Source: an uncultured Pseudomonadales bacterium (GTDB lineage: Bacteria; Pseudomonadota; Gammaproteobacteria; Pseudomonadales; Cellvibrionaceae). From it: a stretch of DNA of 64,000 bases. The translations under genes were made by a program, and so were the position numbers. The stretch spans positions 124,001-188,000 of the forward strand of contig CANLBN010000004.1 of NCBI GenBank assembly GCA_947488935.1, read 5' to 3'. Shown here one piece after another: positions 1 through 8,473 of this stretch (the stretch's first letter is position 1; the number at the start of each line of letters is the position of its first letter). The notes under the pieces are model-generated. The model was not told the DNA's origin. It searched no databases and saw only the letters and a list, made by a program, of their open reading frames with translations.

Positions 1-939
1 CACGCCAAAGCTTAAGCGTGTACTGGCTGCTTGCTGTAGCGTCGAAGTAATAAAAGGAGCACTCGGCTTGGATGATGTTGGCTTATCATCACGCTTTGCA
101 ACGGTATAAGTCGCTTTTTCCAGTAGAGCAACGGCAGCCATTGCCTGATCCTTACTAACAGGCTTAAATGCTTCTTTTTTATACTTTTTGACATCGCATT
201 TGATACTGTCTTTTTTCTGCGTGTTCAAAAGTGCATTAATATCCCAATACTCCTCTGGAATAAAAGCTCTAATCTCGCGTTCTCGCTCAACAACCAAGCG
301 TGCAGCAACAGATTGCACCCGACCAGCCGATAGTCCACGGGCAACCTTTTCCCATAAAAGTGGCGATACCATATAACCCACTATACGGTCTAAGAAACGC
401 CTAGCTTGCTGTGCATCAACCCGACTCTGATCAAGCACACCTGGTGCTTCAAATGCTTTTTGGATGGCTGTTTTGGTAATTTCATTAAATACAACACGAC
501 GATAACGCGTCTCGTCGCCGCCTATGGCCTGTTGCAGATGCCAAGCTATCGCCTCCCCTTCTCTATCCAAATCCGTTGCGAGGTAGATAACATCTGCGTT
601 TTCAGCAAGTTTGGTCAGCTCGTTAACAACCTTTTCTTTGCCGGGTAAGATTTCGTACTGAGCAGCCCAGTTATTACCAGGGTCTATGCCCATACGTTTT
701 ATCAGCTGCTGACGCGATTTTTTGGCCTTATGGATAATCTTATCTTCCGGTGACAACTTACGCGTAATTGCTGCCTGTCTTGCGCGCTCTTTGGGATCAA
801 CCGGCTTTTTTTGCGACCCGCTTGTTGGCAAATCACGGATATGGCCAACACTCGATTTAACGATATAGTCACTACCCAAATATTTATTGATAGTTTTTGC
901 TTTTGCAGGAGACTCTACAATGACAAGCGATTTGGACAT
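1..939 (-). CDS. topA: DNA topoisomerase I, N-terminal part (cut by window edge)
   Basis: Type IA topoisomerase that relaxes negative supercoils. The reading frame is open from an ATG at 939 down to base 1, giving 313 residues of a protein usually around 860-880. The N terminus is the Toprim domain: [20 protein letters not shown] at residues 3-22, then the acidic [13 protein letters not shown] motif. The visible end reads [19 protein letters not shown], which in E. coli TopA lies about 30 residues before the active-site tyrosine, so the catalytic tyrosine and zinc fingers lie outside the window. The frame is intact and the family match is very strong. Confidence 0.97.
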   Translation of the reverse strand, partial: MSKSLVIVESPAKAKTINKYLGSDYIVKSSVGHIRDLPTSGSQKKPVDPKERARQAAITRKLSPEDKIIHKAKKSRQQLIKRMGIDPGNNWAAQYEILPGKEKVVNELTKLAENADVIYLATDLDREGEAIAWHLQQAIGGDETRYRRVVFNEITKTAIQKAFEAPGVLDQSRVDAQQARRFLDRIVGYMVSPLLWEKVARGLSAGRVQSVAARLVVEREREIRAFIPEEYWDINALLNTQKKDSIKCDVKKYKKEAFKPVSKDQAMAAVALLEKATYTVAKRDDKPTSSKPSAPFITSTLQQAASTRLSFGV

Positions 940-1332
940 ACTACCTACTCTAAGTGCTTTAGTTTTGTGTTTCGTTTATGTCTTTATCTTAAAAGCTAAG
1001 TACGTATTAATAGACCTAGTACGCTTAAAAAGCTAATAAATATATAATAAACAGGAACTGTGATAATCATAATGGGAGGCATATATAAAACGTCCGTGGA
1101 CGCGGGTCAAGTAATTTATGTATTTAACTATCAGTTAACTACCCATCTTTATACATTGTCAATTGCATTCTAAAGTTGTATTTGGATAGAAAACAAACAC
1201 TCACTCACCCATCAAAGACTCAGTAAAAATAAATACTAGGCTGTAACACCTATGTAAAAAAGACTTAAGTATTCATTAAAAACGTCGATAACTATTATTA
1301 AGAATGGTCTTTTATTGAATTAGATATCACTT
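940..1332. other. Intergenic gap between divergent topA and the 273-aa gene
   Basis: A 393-bp AT-rich spacer between two divergently transcribed genes, so it must carry both promoters. I see no convincing open reading frame, RNA gene or strong hairpin in it, and could not assign -10/-35 boxes with confidence. Confidence 0.5.
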
Positions 1333-2154
1333 ATGTCTGCTTTTGCAAGCTTATTACTTTTTATCTTTGTCGCACTATTGTCAATGTGCGTCGTCGCTTA
1401 TAGTAACTATAGAGTAGAGCAAAACAAAAAAATACGTGTAAAAATACAGCACCATAAGGCAAGGATTGAGCAGTTAGAAGACATTGTGTTAGTGCTCGAT
1501 CGCTTATGCGATAACAGGATGATAACAACACTAATCAATGACGATGTTATTGAAATCTATGAAGAAATGATCGAGCTCTCGCCTAAAACTCTCTATATTA
1601 AGGCTGGACACACTAACGCTAAAATGCGTTCAAGCGTATTAAGCGATGATTCTCATCCAAAGCAAATTGACCGCATATGTACAAGTGATGCACAAATTGC
1701 ACGCTGTAGAGCCTATATACAAGAAACATCAACCATCTTAAGGAGGCAAAACTCCGAAGGAAAGTTCTCTGCAACAGAGCTGCAAGAATTCATCAACGAG
1801 CTAAATTGGCTTCACTTACAAGTATACGTAATAACTAATATTGCTGAAGGACATAAAGCGTACTCGCGCAATGATATATTAAAAGCCAATGGGTTTTATA
1901 AAAAGGCACAGACGGAGTTGTTAGGCTCCGGACACCCCGATGAACGCCGTCACAAAATGATTACACAAGTGGCAGATATTTTATTTGGGCGTCGCCGCTT
2001 TTTAGACAAGGACCTAATGCCTGAAGATGAGTTTAATCCGGCTGATGCATCCATAACTGAAGATAAAAACGGTGAAGATGGTGAGGGTGTAAGCAGTGAA
2101 AACATGCATCATACTCAAAATAACAACACAGCAAATAACACTATCCAGCAATAG
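1333..2154 (+). CDS. Membrane-anchored protein of unknown function
   Basis: Encodes 273 residues that I do not recognise as a named family. Residues about 5-24 form one hydrophobic segment with no clear cleavage site, suggesting an N-terminal anchor, followed by a basic, probably coiled-coil stretch (residues about 28-50). The middle is helical and contains one regular motif-like stretch around GHKAYSRNDILKANGFYKKA. The last ~50 residues are acidic and then Asn/Thr/Gln rich, likely disordered. It is divergent from topA, and its 3' end overlaps the convergent gene at 2141-2617 by 14 bp. Such a topA-adjacent helical protein may be a conserved pseudomonad hypothetical, but that is a guess. Confidence 0.75.
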   Translation: MSAFASLLLFIFVALLSMCVVAYSNYRVEQNKKIRVKIQHHKARIEQLEDIVLVLDRLCDNRMITTLINDDVIEIYEEMIELSPKTLYIKAGHTNAKMRSSVLSDDSHPKQIDRICTSDAQIARCRAYIQETSTILRRQNSEGKFSATELQEFINELNWLHLQVYVITNIAEGHKAYSRNDILKANGFYKKAQTELLGSGHPDERRHKMITQVADILFGRRRFLDKDLMPEDEFNPADASITEDKNGEDGEGVSSENMHHTQNNNTANNTIQQ

Positions 2155-2617
2155 CCGCCAACTCTTCTAATAAGTCTTTAATGTACTCTACGGTTATCTC
2201 TGAGGGATTTTCTTTCCACCAAAGACTAACGCTCTTCTCATTCACTTCTATACCAACGATATCGTTAGATATCTTATCTAAAAAGCCTCGTAAGTCATCG
2301 AACTTTTTACTCTCTAACCTTTTATCCGTCTGCCACTCCCAAACGCCATAAAAATGTATTTCATGCCTATAAGAACGACGTAGTAATGACCAAGATGGTG
2401 TATTTTTGGGCAAATTAACATTGCAGCTATAGACAGCAACGGTGATTTTTTGATCACCTTTATCGTAATTACTCATCCGCACATGTAGACCAGCAAGCGC
2501 GGCTTTTTGCCTTAAATTAGCTAAGCGCTTATCCCTATTAGATGGCTGCATTAACATAATGGGGCCAACTGCCATTGCTATTGCCAAACCAATTAAAAGA
2601 ATCGGCCAAAAAGACAT
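2141..2617 (-). CDS. Small membrane-anchored protein of unknown function
   Basis: Encodes 158 residues. Residues about 4-22 are hydrophobic (FWPILLIGLAIAMAVGPIML) and should act as a signal anchor. The rest is a mixed alpha/beta cytoplasmic or periplasmic domain with a basic segment after the membrane helix and several Trp residues (WSLLRR, WEWQTDKR, LWWKENPSE). I cannot assign a family or function. It converges on and overlaps the last 14 bp of the 273-aa gene. The residue composition looks like a genuine protein, unlike the AT-rich frames beside it. Confidence 0.7.
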   Translation of the reverse strand: MSFWPILLIGLAIAMAVGPIMLMQPSNRDKRLANLRQKAALAGLHVRMSNYDKGDQKITVAVYSCNVNLPKNTPSWSLLRRSYRHEIHFYGVWEWQTDKRLESKKFDDLRGFLDKISNDIVGIEVNEKSVSLWWKENPSEITVEYIKDLLEELAAIAG

Positions 2618-2902
2618 AAAGAATCCTTATTAGTACTTATTATAAATAGCCATCCTAACATTAAAATTGATATTTTTTTGAACGATAGCTTAGTTTTAGT
2701 ATCGTAAAATCTAAGAACAAGATGAGTTTCTTTTGATTATTTCTTAAGATTTTATAGCTTTGTAACCGTAAGATGATATATCGTATATAGGAGTATTGAA
2801 TATACTTGTATATTTTCTTAGGTTGTAAATACATAAGCTTTAAATACATAGGGAAAGTTATCTCAGCTCTCAATAAAACATGTTTATCAAGACTGGTATT
2901 TT

Positions 2903-4921
2903 ATGTGGGTATATCCAATCAATATAAGTAGAAGCATAAGGGGGTTTACCCTTGTGAGTCTGACTTTTACGGCACTGTTCACTCATTCAACGAGTCACTC
3001 CTCAACGGGTGCTACAAGCGCTACTACAGCGCCCTCTAAAAATGCTGCCTCTGGTAAGGAAGCTAAAAAACACGAAAGCCAAAGGCAGCACTATATCGAT
3101 GCAAGAGAGGCTCTGAAAAATAAGCAAACGCGTACTTATCAGACTCTCAAGCAACACTTAAATAATTATCCTTTACTCCCCTATCTTGAATACCAAGAGT
3201 TGCTACAAAATTTACCTGAGCGTCCCTACCAAAAGGTTGATGAATTTTTGGCAGATAATAAGGACTCTTACCTCGGTGATTTACTCTTAGAAAGATGGCT
3301 ATACGTACTCTCTGAGCAGAAGCGCTGGCACGACTACAGAAGCTACTATAGTACGGCTATCACCTCAGCCCCAGAGCAGTGTCTATATATTTGGTCACGC
3401 CATAAGACAGGAGATTCAGAAGCATTAAAAGAAACCTCTACATTATGGAATGTGGGAAAATCTCAGCCTAAAAGCTGCGATCCACTGTTTAAGGAGTGGA
3501 AAAAACAGGGCTATTTAACAGAGAGCTTAATTTGGAGCCGCTACCAAAAAACATCGCGCAGCAAAAAAAATAGACGGCTAGTTAGCTATTTAAAACGGTT
3601 AATGTCAGCCGAGTCTAAATTACTCGCAGATAAATATGAGTCGACCCTTAGAAACCCTAAAAATCTAGAAAAAGTTTCTGATTACAGTGATAAAAACCCT
3701 ATTACAAAAAGCATTGTTTACAAGGGGCTTTTACGCTATGTCAATAAAGACTCTGAAAAAGCGAGTGCACTGTGGGGAAAATATCAAAAAGTGCTTTCCT
3801 TTGATACACAGCAACAAGAAGCATTTTATTTTAAGCTAGCCAAAAGAAAAGCATTTGATGGTGAGGCTCAAGCGGCCAAAAACCTACTAAACAAGTTATC
3901 GTCTGAAAATCAAACAACTATTGTCGAGATTGTTTTACGAGAGCATTTAAAAAATCGTCAATGGAACGATTTTTATACATGGTTAAATCTTTTATCTCCT
4001 ACAGAGCGCTTATCTGACCGCTGGCAATATTGGCAAGCTCGATTTTATGAGCATATTGAGGAATCAAAAGAATTCTATTTACCCATTTACGAGAAATTAG
4101 CCAATACACGAAGTTACTACGGTTTCTTATCGGCAGACCTCTTAGATAAACCATATAACCTACAAAATTCCCCTTCGGTTATCAATACCGAGACCTTATC
4201 TCAGCTAAAAAACAATAAAGCCATTAAACGTATACGAGAGCTTTATGCCATTGACAGAATTCATGATGCTCGTGCTGAATGGCTATATGTCACTAAAAAC
4301 TTTAGTAAAGAGCAGTTTGTCACACTTGCCCAACTCACCAACGATTGGGGCTGGCATAGAAAATCGATTGAATCCATGGCCGCTGCAACAAGTTGGGATG
4401 ATCTTGCAATACGTTTTCCCGTTGCTTACCAAGGGATTATTACCCAACAAGCAGCAGAAACAAACCTACCACCCACGTTAATCTTTGCTATTGCAAGACA
4501 AGAGAGTGCATGGGAGCAAGATGCTCGCTCTAGTGCTGGAGCTATGGGCCTAATGCAACTACTACCCAGAACAGCCAGAGCAACTGCCAAAAAAGCAGGT
4601 ATTAGCTACAAGAGGAAGGATCTATTAACACCTGAAAAAAATATTATTTTAGGCTCACGCTACATCAGCACACTATTAGATAAATATGAAAATAATCGAA
4701 TAACCGCAATCGCCGCTTATAATGCTGGCCCTAGTCGGGTTAATCGCTGGCTTGAAGAGACTGAAGAAAACCTACCACATGATATATGGGTAGAAGTCAT
4801 ACCCTTTGGAGAAACCCGTAAATACGTCCAGAATGTACTGTCATATTCTGTCGTTTACGCACACCAAACAGGCAGTAACTCGCCATTACTGACTGAGTTT
4901 GAAAAGAAAAAGCCTTTATAA
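2903..4921 (+). CDS. slt: Soluble lytic murein transglycosylase, Slt70 type
   Basis: Periplasmic exo-lytic transglycosylase that cleaves the MurNAc-GlcNAc bond of peptidoglycan to form 1,6-anhydro-muropeptides. It has 672 residues, close to Slt70 plus a low-complexity Ser/Thr/Ala linker after the N-terminal hydrophobic signal (about residues 14-30). The long middle is the helical U-superhelix. The C-terminal SLT domain (about 515-655) has the catalytic motif IARQESAWE with Glu534, then SAGAMGLMQLLP and AAYNAGPSRVNRW. The ATG at 2903 precedes the signal sequence directly. The gene ends in its own hairpin terminator. Confidence 0.95.
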   Translation: MWVYPINISRSIRGFTLVSLTFTALFTHSTSHSSTGATSATTAPSKNAASGKEAKKHESQRQHYIDAREALKNKQTRTYQTLKQHLNNYPLLPYLEYQELLQNLPERPYQKVDEFLADNKDSYLGDLLLERWLYVLSEQKRWHDYRSYYSTAITSAPEQCLYIWSRHKTGDSEALKETSTLWNVGKSQPKSCDPLFKEWKKQGYLTESLIWSRYQKTSRSKKNRRLVSYLKRLMSAESKLLADKYESTLRNPKNLEKVSDYSDKNPITKSIVYKGLLRYVNKDSEKASALWGKYQKVLSFDTQQQEAFYFKLAKRKAFDGEAQAAKNLLNKLSSENQTTIVEIVLREHLKNRQWNDFYTWLNLLSPTERLSDRWQYWQARFYEHIEESKEFYLPIYEKLANTRSYYGFLSADLLDKPYNLQNSPSVINTETLSQLKNNKAIKRIRELYAIDRIHDARAEWLYVTKNFSKEQFVTLAQLTNDWGWHRKSIESMAAATSWDDLAIRFPVAYQGIITQQAAETNLPPTLIFAIARQESAWEQDARSSAGAMGLMQLLPRTARATAKKAGISYKRKDLLTPEKNIILGSRYISTLLDKYENNRITAIAAYNAGPSRVNRWLEETEENLPHDIWVEVIPFGETRKYVQNVLSYSVVYAHQTGSNSPLLTEFEKKKPL

Positions 4922-4931
4922 AAAGGCTTTT
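4908..4931 (+). terminator. Hairpin terminator overlapping the slt stop codon
   Basis: Perfect 10-bp arms AAAAGCCTTT / AAAGGCTTTT enclose a 4-base loop made of the TAA stop of slt plus one base. The A-rich left and T-rich right flanks make it plausible in both directions, and it lies just past the 3' end of the convergent cheV gene. Confidence 0.8.
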
Positions 4932-4961
4932 AAATAAAATTACGGTTTAATTTATTACTAA

Positions 4962-5906
4962 TTATTTAGTATAGATATCCCTAATACGATCTTGAACTAA
5001 AGTCGCTAGCTCATCGGGCCTAAACTTAGATAAGAAGCCATCACAACCTACTTTTTTGGTCATAGTTTCATTAAAACTACCGCTCAAAGAGGTGTGCATA
5101 ACAACAAACAAATCCTTTAATCTTTCATCTGAGCGAATTTCACTTGTCAGGCGATAACCATCCATCTCTGGCATTTCTGCATCGGTAATCAACATCAAAA
5201 ACTTTTTACCGACCTCCTCACCATCCGTTGCCATCTTTTTGAGCAGTTCTAGGCCTTTTAAGCCATCGCTCGCATGAGTGACATCGATATTTAAATCTAG
5301 GCTTTCTAATGCCCCTCTGATCTGATTTCTGGCCGTTGAAGAGTCATCAACTGACAGTATTTCGATACGCTGATCACCAACTAGCTCTTTAAGTGAACTA
5401 TCACGCACCTCCTCAGAGACTACCGTTGATGGCGGGATAATATCGGCCAGAACCCGCTCAACGTCCAAAATCTCAACGATCTTTTCGTTAATACGTGTAA
5501 AGGCTGTTAAGAAATGCGCATTACCTGAGGCCTTTGGAGGGGGTAAAATAGAGTCCCAATTAAGATTAACAATCCTGTCTACCGCTCCTATGACAAAACC
5601 TTGAATAGAGCGGTTATATTCCGTCACTATCAAATTACAGGTTTCATCACGGGGTAATGGCGAACGCCCAATTGCCACATTCAAATCAATAACAGGTACT
5701 GCCCTATCGCGTAAATGCGCAATACCACACACCGCAGGGTGGCTACGTGGCACCTCTGTCAAAGGAGGAACCTGTACTACCTCTTGAATTTTAAAGACGT
5801 TAATGGCGAAGGTTTGCTGACCTTTCAAATGAAACATTAGTAGTTCTAAGCGGTTTTCACCAACTAGATTCGTACGAGAATCAATACTTGCGAGTAATCC
5901 AGACAT
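4962..5906 (-). CDS. cheV: Chemotaxis protein CheV (CheW-receiver fusion)
   Basis: Couples chemoreceptors to CheA, with phosphorylation-dependent adaptation. The 314 residues comprise an N-terminal CheW domain (about 15-155, with FAINVFKIQEVV and GIAHLRDRAVPVIDL) and a C-terminal receiver domain (about 178-310). The receiver has the acidic pair in ILSVDDSS, the phospho-acceptor Asp242 in LITDAEMPEMDG, a Thr in VVMHTSLS and the conserved Lys in GFLSKFRPDEL, so it should be phosphorylatable. No other che genes are nearby, which is common for cheV. The ATG at 5906 fits the start of the CheW fold. Confidence 0.95.
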   Translation of the reverse strand: MSGLLASIDSRTNLVGENRLELLMFHLKGQQTFAINVFKIQEVVQVPPLTEVPRSHPAVCGIAHLRDRAVPVIDLNVAIGRSPLPRDETCNLIVTEYNRSIQGFVIGAVDRIVNLNWDSILPPPKASGNAHFLTAFTRINEKIVEILDVERVLADIIPPSTVVSEEVRDSSLKELVGDQRIEILSVDDSSTARNQIRGALESLDLNIDVTHASDGLKGLELLKKMATDGEEVGKKFLMLITDAEMPEMDGYRLTSEIRSDERLKDLFVVMHTSLSGSFNETMTKKVGCDGFLSKFRPDELATLVQDRIRDIYTK

Positions 5907-6019
5907 AAAATATTACAACTCAATTTAGTAAGACATATAATTAGTGTAGACAAAAGAAAAAATAAATCACGAAATTTGAACTACAATATAAAAATAACGG
6001 AAAAGGTGTTTATTTTTAT

Positions 6020-7246
6020 ATGCAAGAACTATCAAATCTCATTGCTAGGCAACCTATTTGTAATAAGCAGCTCAAAGTTAAAGCCTTTGAGCTCTTATAC
6101 CGAATGCAAATGACTAGTGAGGGAGGCCCACTTCTGGATAACCCCGACGGCGCAACGATTGACGTTTTATTGGCGGCTTTTAATGATTTATGCATAGAAG
6201 ATGTTGTGGGTGACAAATTAGCGTTTATTAACTTCACCAGCAATATTATTTTAAAACAAATCCCCCCTATTTCGCACAAACAACTAGTAATTGAGCTACT
6301 AGAAGATCAGGAGATAACACCACAACTGCTCAAAGCCATCGCGCGTTTACGACAAAAGGGCTACAAAATAGCACTGGATGATTTTTGCTTAACTAAAGAG
6401 ACGATCTCTCTCATTGAGTATGCCGATATTATTAAAATCGATGTGCTGGATACCCCTCCAGAGGCTTGGGCAAATTACATACCAAAATTAAAGGACAAAG
6501 GTATTACACTACTCGCCGAGAAAGTAGAGACGCAGGAAATGTTTGAAAAATGCTGCGAGCTAGGTTTTGATCTTTTCCAAGGATACTTTTTTGCTAAACC
6601 AAAGATTATAGCCGGTAAAAGAATCTCAAATAATGAGCTGAGTATTCTAACGTTAATCGCAAAATTAAATGTAGAAGACATTGATATAGATGATATTACG
6701 AATACTATTATTCGAGATCCTAATTTAACCTATAACCTTTTGCGCACAATTAATTCTGGCTTATTTGGACTGTCCAAAGAAATAGATTCTATTAAGCATG
6801 CCATTACCATGCTTGGACTAAGAAAATTAAAAAAATGGATTGGCTTATTAGCGTTGACGACGCTTGAAAACAAACCGCAATTACTCATTGTATTTGCGAT
6901 GATAAGGGCCAAAATGTGCGAAATACTAGGGCAAAAAACTACCGACCGTGAATATGCAGACGACTACTTTACCGTGGGCCTTTTATCTTTAATGGATGCT
7001 TTTGTTAACTTAAATATGGATGTATTACTTGAGAAAATATCTCTCCCCCAGAAAATGGAAAGTGCATTATTAGGCTATGAAGGCGACATGGGCAAAGTAT
7101 TGCGCTGTGTCATTAATTATCAAAACGGAAATTGGGATAGTAAAGAAAAAATATCTATTCTTGACAACAAAAATATTGAAGCCGATGACATTACACAGGC
7201 CTACTTAGACAGTGTGCGATGGGCAGAAAGCAATAAACACTTATGA
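6020..7246 (+). CDS. EAL-HDOD (YuxH-type) signalling protein
   Basis: Encodes 408 residues with an N-terminal EAL-like domain (about 1-200) and a C-terminal HDOD domain (about 205-400). EAL-type landmarks are AFELLYR, LVIELLED, IALDDFC, IKIDVLD and LLAEKVET. Several catalytic positions deviate: DDFG is DDFC, and the usual NISA-like Asn motif reads INFTSN. It may therefore bind rather than hydrolyse c-di-GMP. The HDOD part has the typical IIRDPNLTYNLLRTINSGLFGL and ISMLGLRKLKKW-like segments. It starts 113 bp from the divergent cheV, consistent with a motility or c-di-GMP role. Confidence 0.88.
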   Translation: MQELSNLIARQPICNKQLKVKAFELLYRMQMTSEGGPLLDNPDGATIDVLLAAFNDLCIEDVVGDKLAFINFTSNIILKQIPPISHKQLVIELLEDQEITPQLLKAIARLRQKGYKIALDDFCLTKETISLIEYADIIKIDVLDTPPEAWANYIPKLKDKGITLLAEKVETQEMFEKCCELGFDLFQGYFFAKPKIIAGKRISNNELSILTLIAKLNVEDIDIDDITNTIIRDPNLTYNLLRTINSGLFGLSKEIDSIKHAITMLGLRKLKKWIGLLALTTLENKPQLLIVFAMIRAKMCEILGQKTTDREYADDYFTVGLLSLMDAFVNLNMDVLLEKISLPQKMESALLGYEGDMGKVLRCVINYQNGNWDSKEKISILDNKNIEADDITQAYLDSVRWAESNKHL

Positions 7247-7266
7247 TGACTAAATATCACTACGAC

Positions 7267-7515
7267 TTAAGCACTGGCCTCTACTAAGCATTTATTGACT
7301 GCATCGCCATCAAATGGCCAAAAAAGCTCTTTAGCTGTTTTATGTAAATAGAGTACAGGAATAGAAACACCGTACTTTTTTAGTAGCTCAGGATCATCAG
7401 CTATATCAACCTTCTCTAAAAAAAAATCGCTATTGCCAATACAATCTGCAATTATCTCCTCTGCAATATCACACAAATGGCAAGCTAATGTAGAATATAA
7501 TATAATTTTTTGCAT
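7267..7515 (-). CDS. Glutaredoxin-like protein (DUF836 type)
   Basis: An 82-residue thioredoxin-fold protein. The N terminus IILYSTLACHLCDIAEEII carries a CxxC redox motif (CHLC) at the start of the first helix, followed by VDIADDPELLKKYGVSIPVLYL with the cis-proline (SIP) typical of glutaredoxins and DUF836 proteins. It probably acts as a small cytoplasmic thiol oxidoreductase; the substrate is unknown. It converges on the EAL-HDOD gene with only 20 bp between them. The ATG at 7515 gives the expected family length. Confidence 0.85.
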   Translation of the reverse strand: MQKIILYSTLACHLCDIAEEIIADCIGNSDFFLEKVDIADDPELLKKYGVSIPVLYLHKTAKELFWPFDGDAVNKCLVEASA

Positions 7516-7579
7516 AATGTCTTAAAAGCCACTTTTTAAAAACCCACGTAGACTTTCCCAAAAGCTCCTTTAATAAAAA

Positions 7580-8473
7580 CTAGTCATGTTGGCGTTCAAC
7601 ATCGACGGATACATTGAGCTGCTGATGGCTACCGCCTCCAAATACAACCCCCCTTAAAGGGCTAACATCGGAATAATCCCTACCCCATGCTGTCACAATA
7701 TGCTGGAAAGTAGGCATAGAATTATTCGTTGGATCAAATTCAAACCACCCCTCACTTGGAGAATAAACAGAAAACCATGCATGCGAAGCATCTGCTCCAA
7801 CCATACGTTGCTGTCCTGGAGGGGGGAGCGTCTCTAGGTAGCCACTAACATAACGAGCGGCATAACCTAATGAACGCAGGCAGCCAATCGCTAAATGGGC
7901 AAAATCCTGACAGACACCACGTTTATGAGTAAGTACTTCGTCAAGTGGTGTAGCCACACTAGTGACCGCAGGGTTAAATTCAAACTCGTCGAAAATTTTA
8001 TGGGTTAAATCCATTACTGCCGTTAAAAAGGGTTTGTTCGGGCTAAAGCAATCTGCTGCAAAATCTTGTAGCCGGCTACTTTTTCTAATCATCGGAGAGC
8101 TCAGTAAAAATTCACGCGCATAAATTGTCTCAATAGCACACCCTGCTCCATATAAACCCGTAGATACCTGCTCACAGGTATTACCGTAGGCTAACTGCTC
8201 GCCAAAATTATTCGCACGAGGCTTTATCGTTATGTCTGTTGAAACATCAATCGTCAAACTAGTATGCGGCTCTTGTATCGAAAAATGGTAGACACGGTTA
8301 CCAAAGTAATCAATACGACGACTACCCGTTATGGGCGTTGGGGAAATAACAACACGTGGTGTATCAACTAATTGTATTAATGTTTCTCTCGGTAAAATAT
8401 GCGCGCGATTGTAGCAACTATTTACCTTACTGCCATATTCATATTCTGTTAGGTGGCGAACTCGATACTTCAT
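7580..8473 (-). CDS. Transglutaminase-like cysteine protease family protein
   Basis: Encodes 297 residues, with a bacterial transglutaminase-like N-terminal domain (MKYRVRHLTEYEYG) followed by a transglutaminase core. The catalytic Cys is in HKRGVCQDFAHLAIGCLRSLG, the His in ADASHAWFSVY and the Asp in FDPTNN. These predicted cysteine proteases or amide-bond enzymes recur beside ATP-grasp and alpha-E genes in a postulated peptide-modification system known mainly from comparative genomics. The ATG overlaps the stop of the upstream ATP-grasp gene as ATGA, with a GGAGG ribosome site 8 bases before it, so the two are translationally coupled. No signal peptide is seen. Confidence 0.93.
   Translation of the reverse strand: MKYRVRHLTEYEYGSKVNSCYNRAHILPRETLIQLVDTPRVVISPTPITGSRRIDYFGNRVYHFSIQEPHTSLTIDVSTDITIKPRANNFGEQLAYGNTCEQVSTGLYGAGCAIETIYAREFLLSSPMIRKSSRLQDFAADCFSPNKPFLTAVMDLTHKIFDEFEFNPAVTSVATPLDEVLTHKRGVCQDFAHLAIGCLRSLGYAARYVSGYLETLPPPGQQRMVGADASHAWFSVYSPSEGWFEFDPTNNSMPTFQHIVTAWGRDYSDVSPLRGVVFGGGSHQQLNVSVDVERQHD

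Noticed and set aside
2661..2873. 70-residue minus-strand frame rich in Tyr, Ile, Lys and Leu
   Set aside because: It lies in very AT-rich DNA, has low-complexity composition and no recognisable motif; a chance frame upstream of slt.
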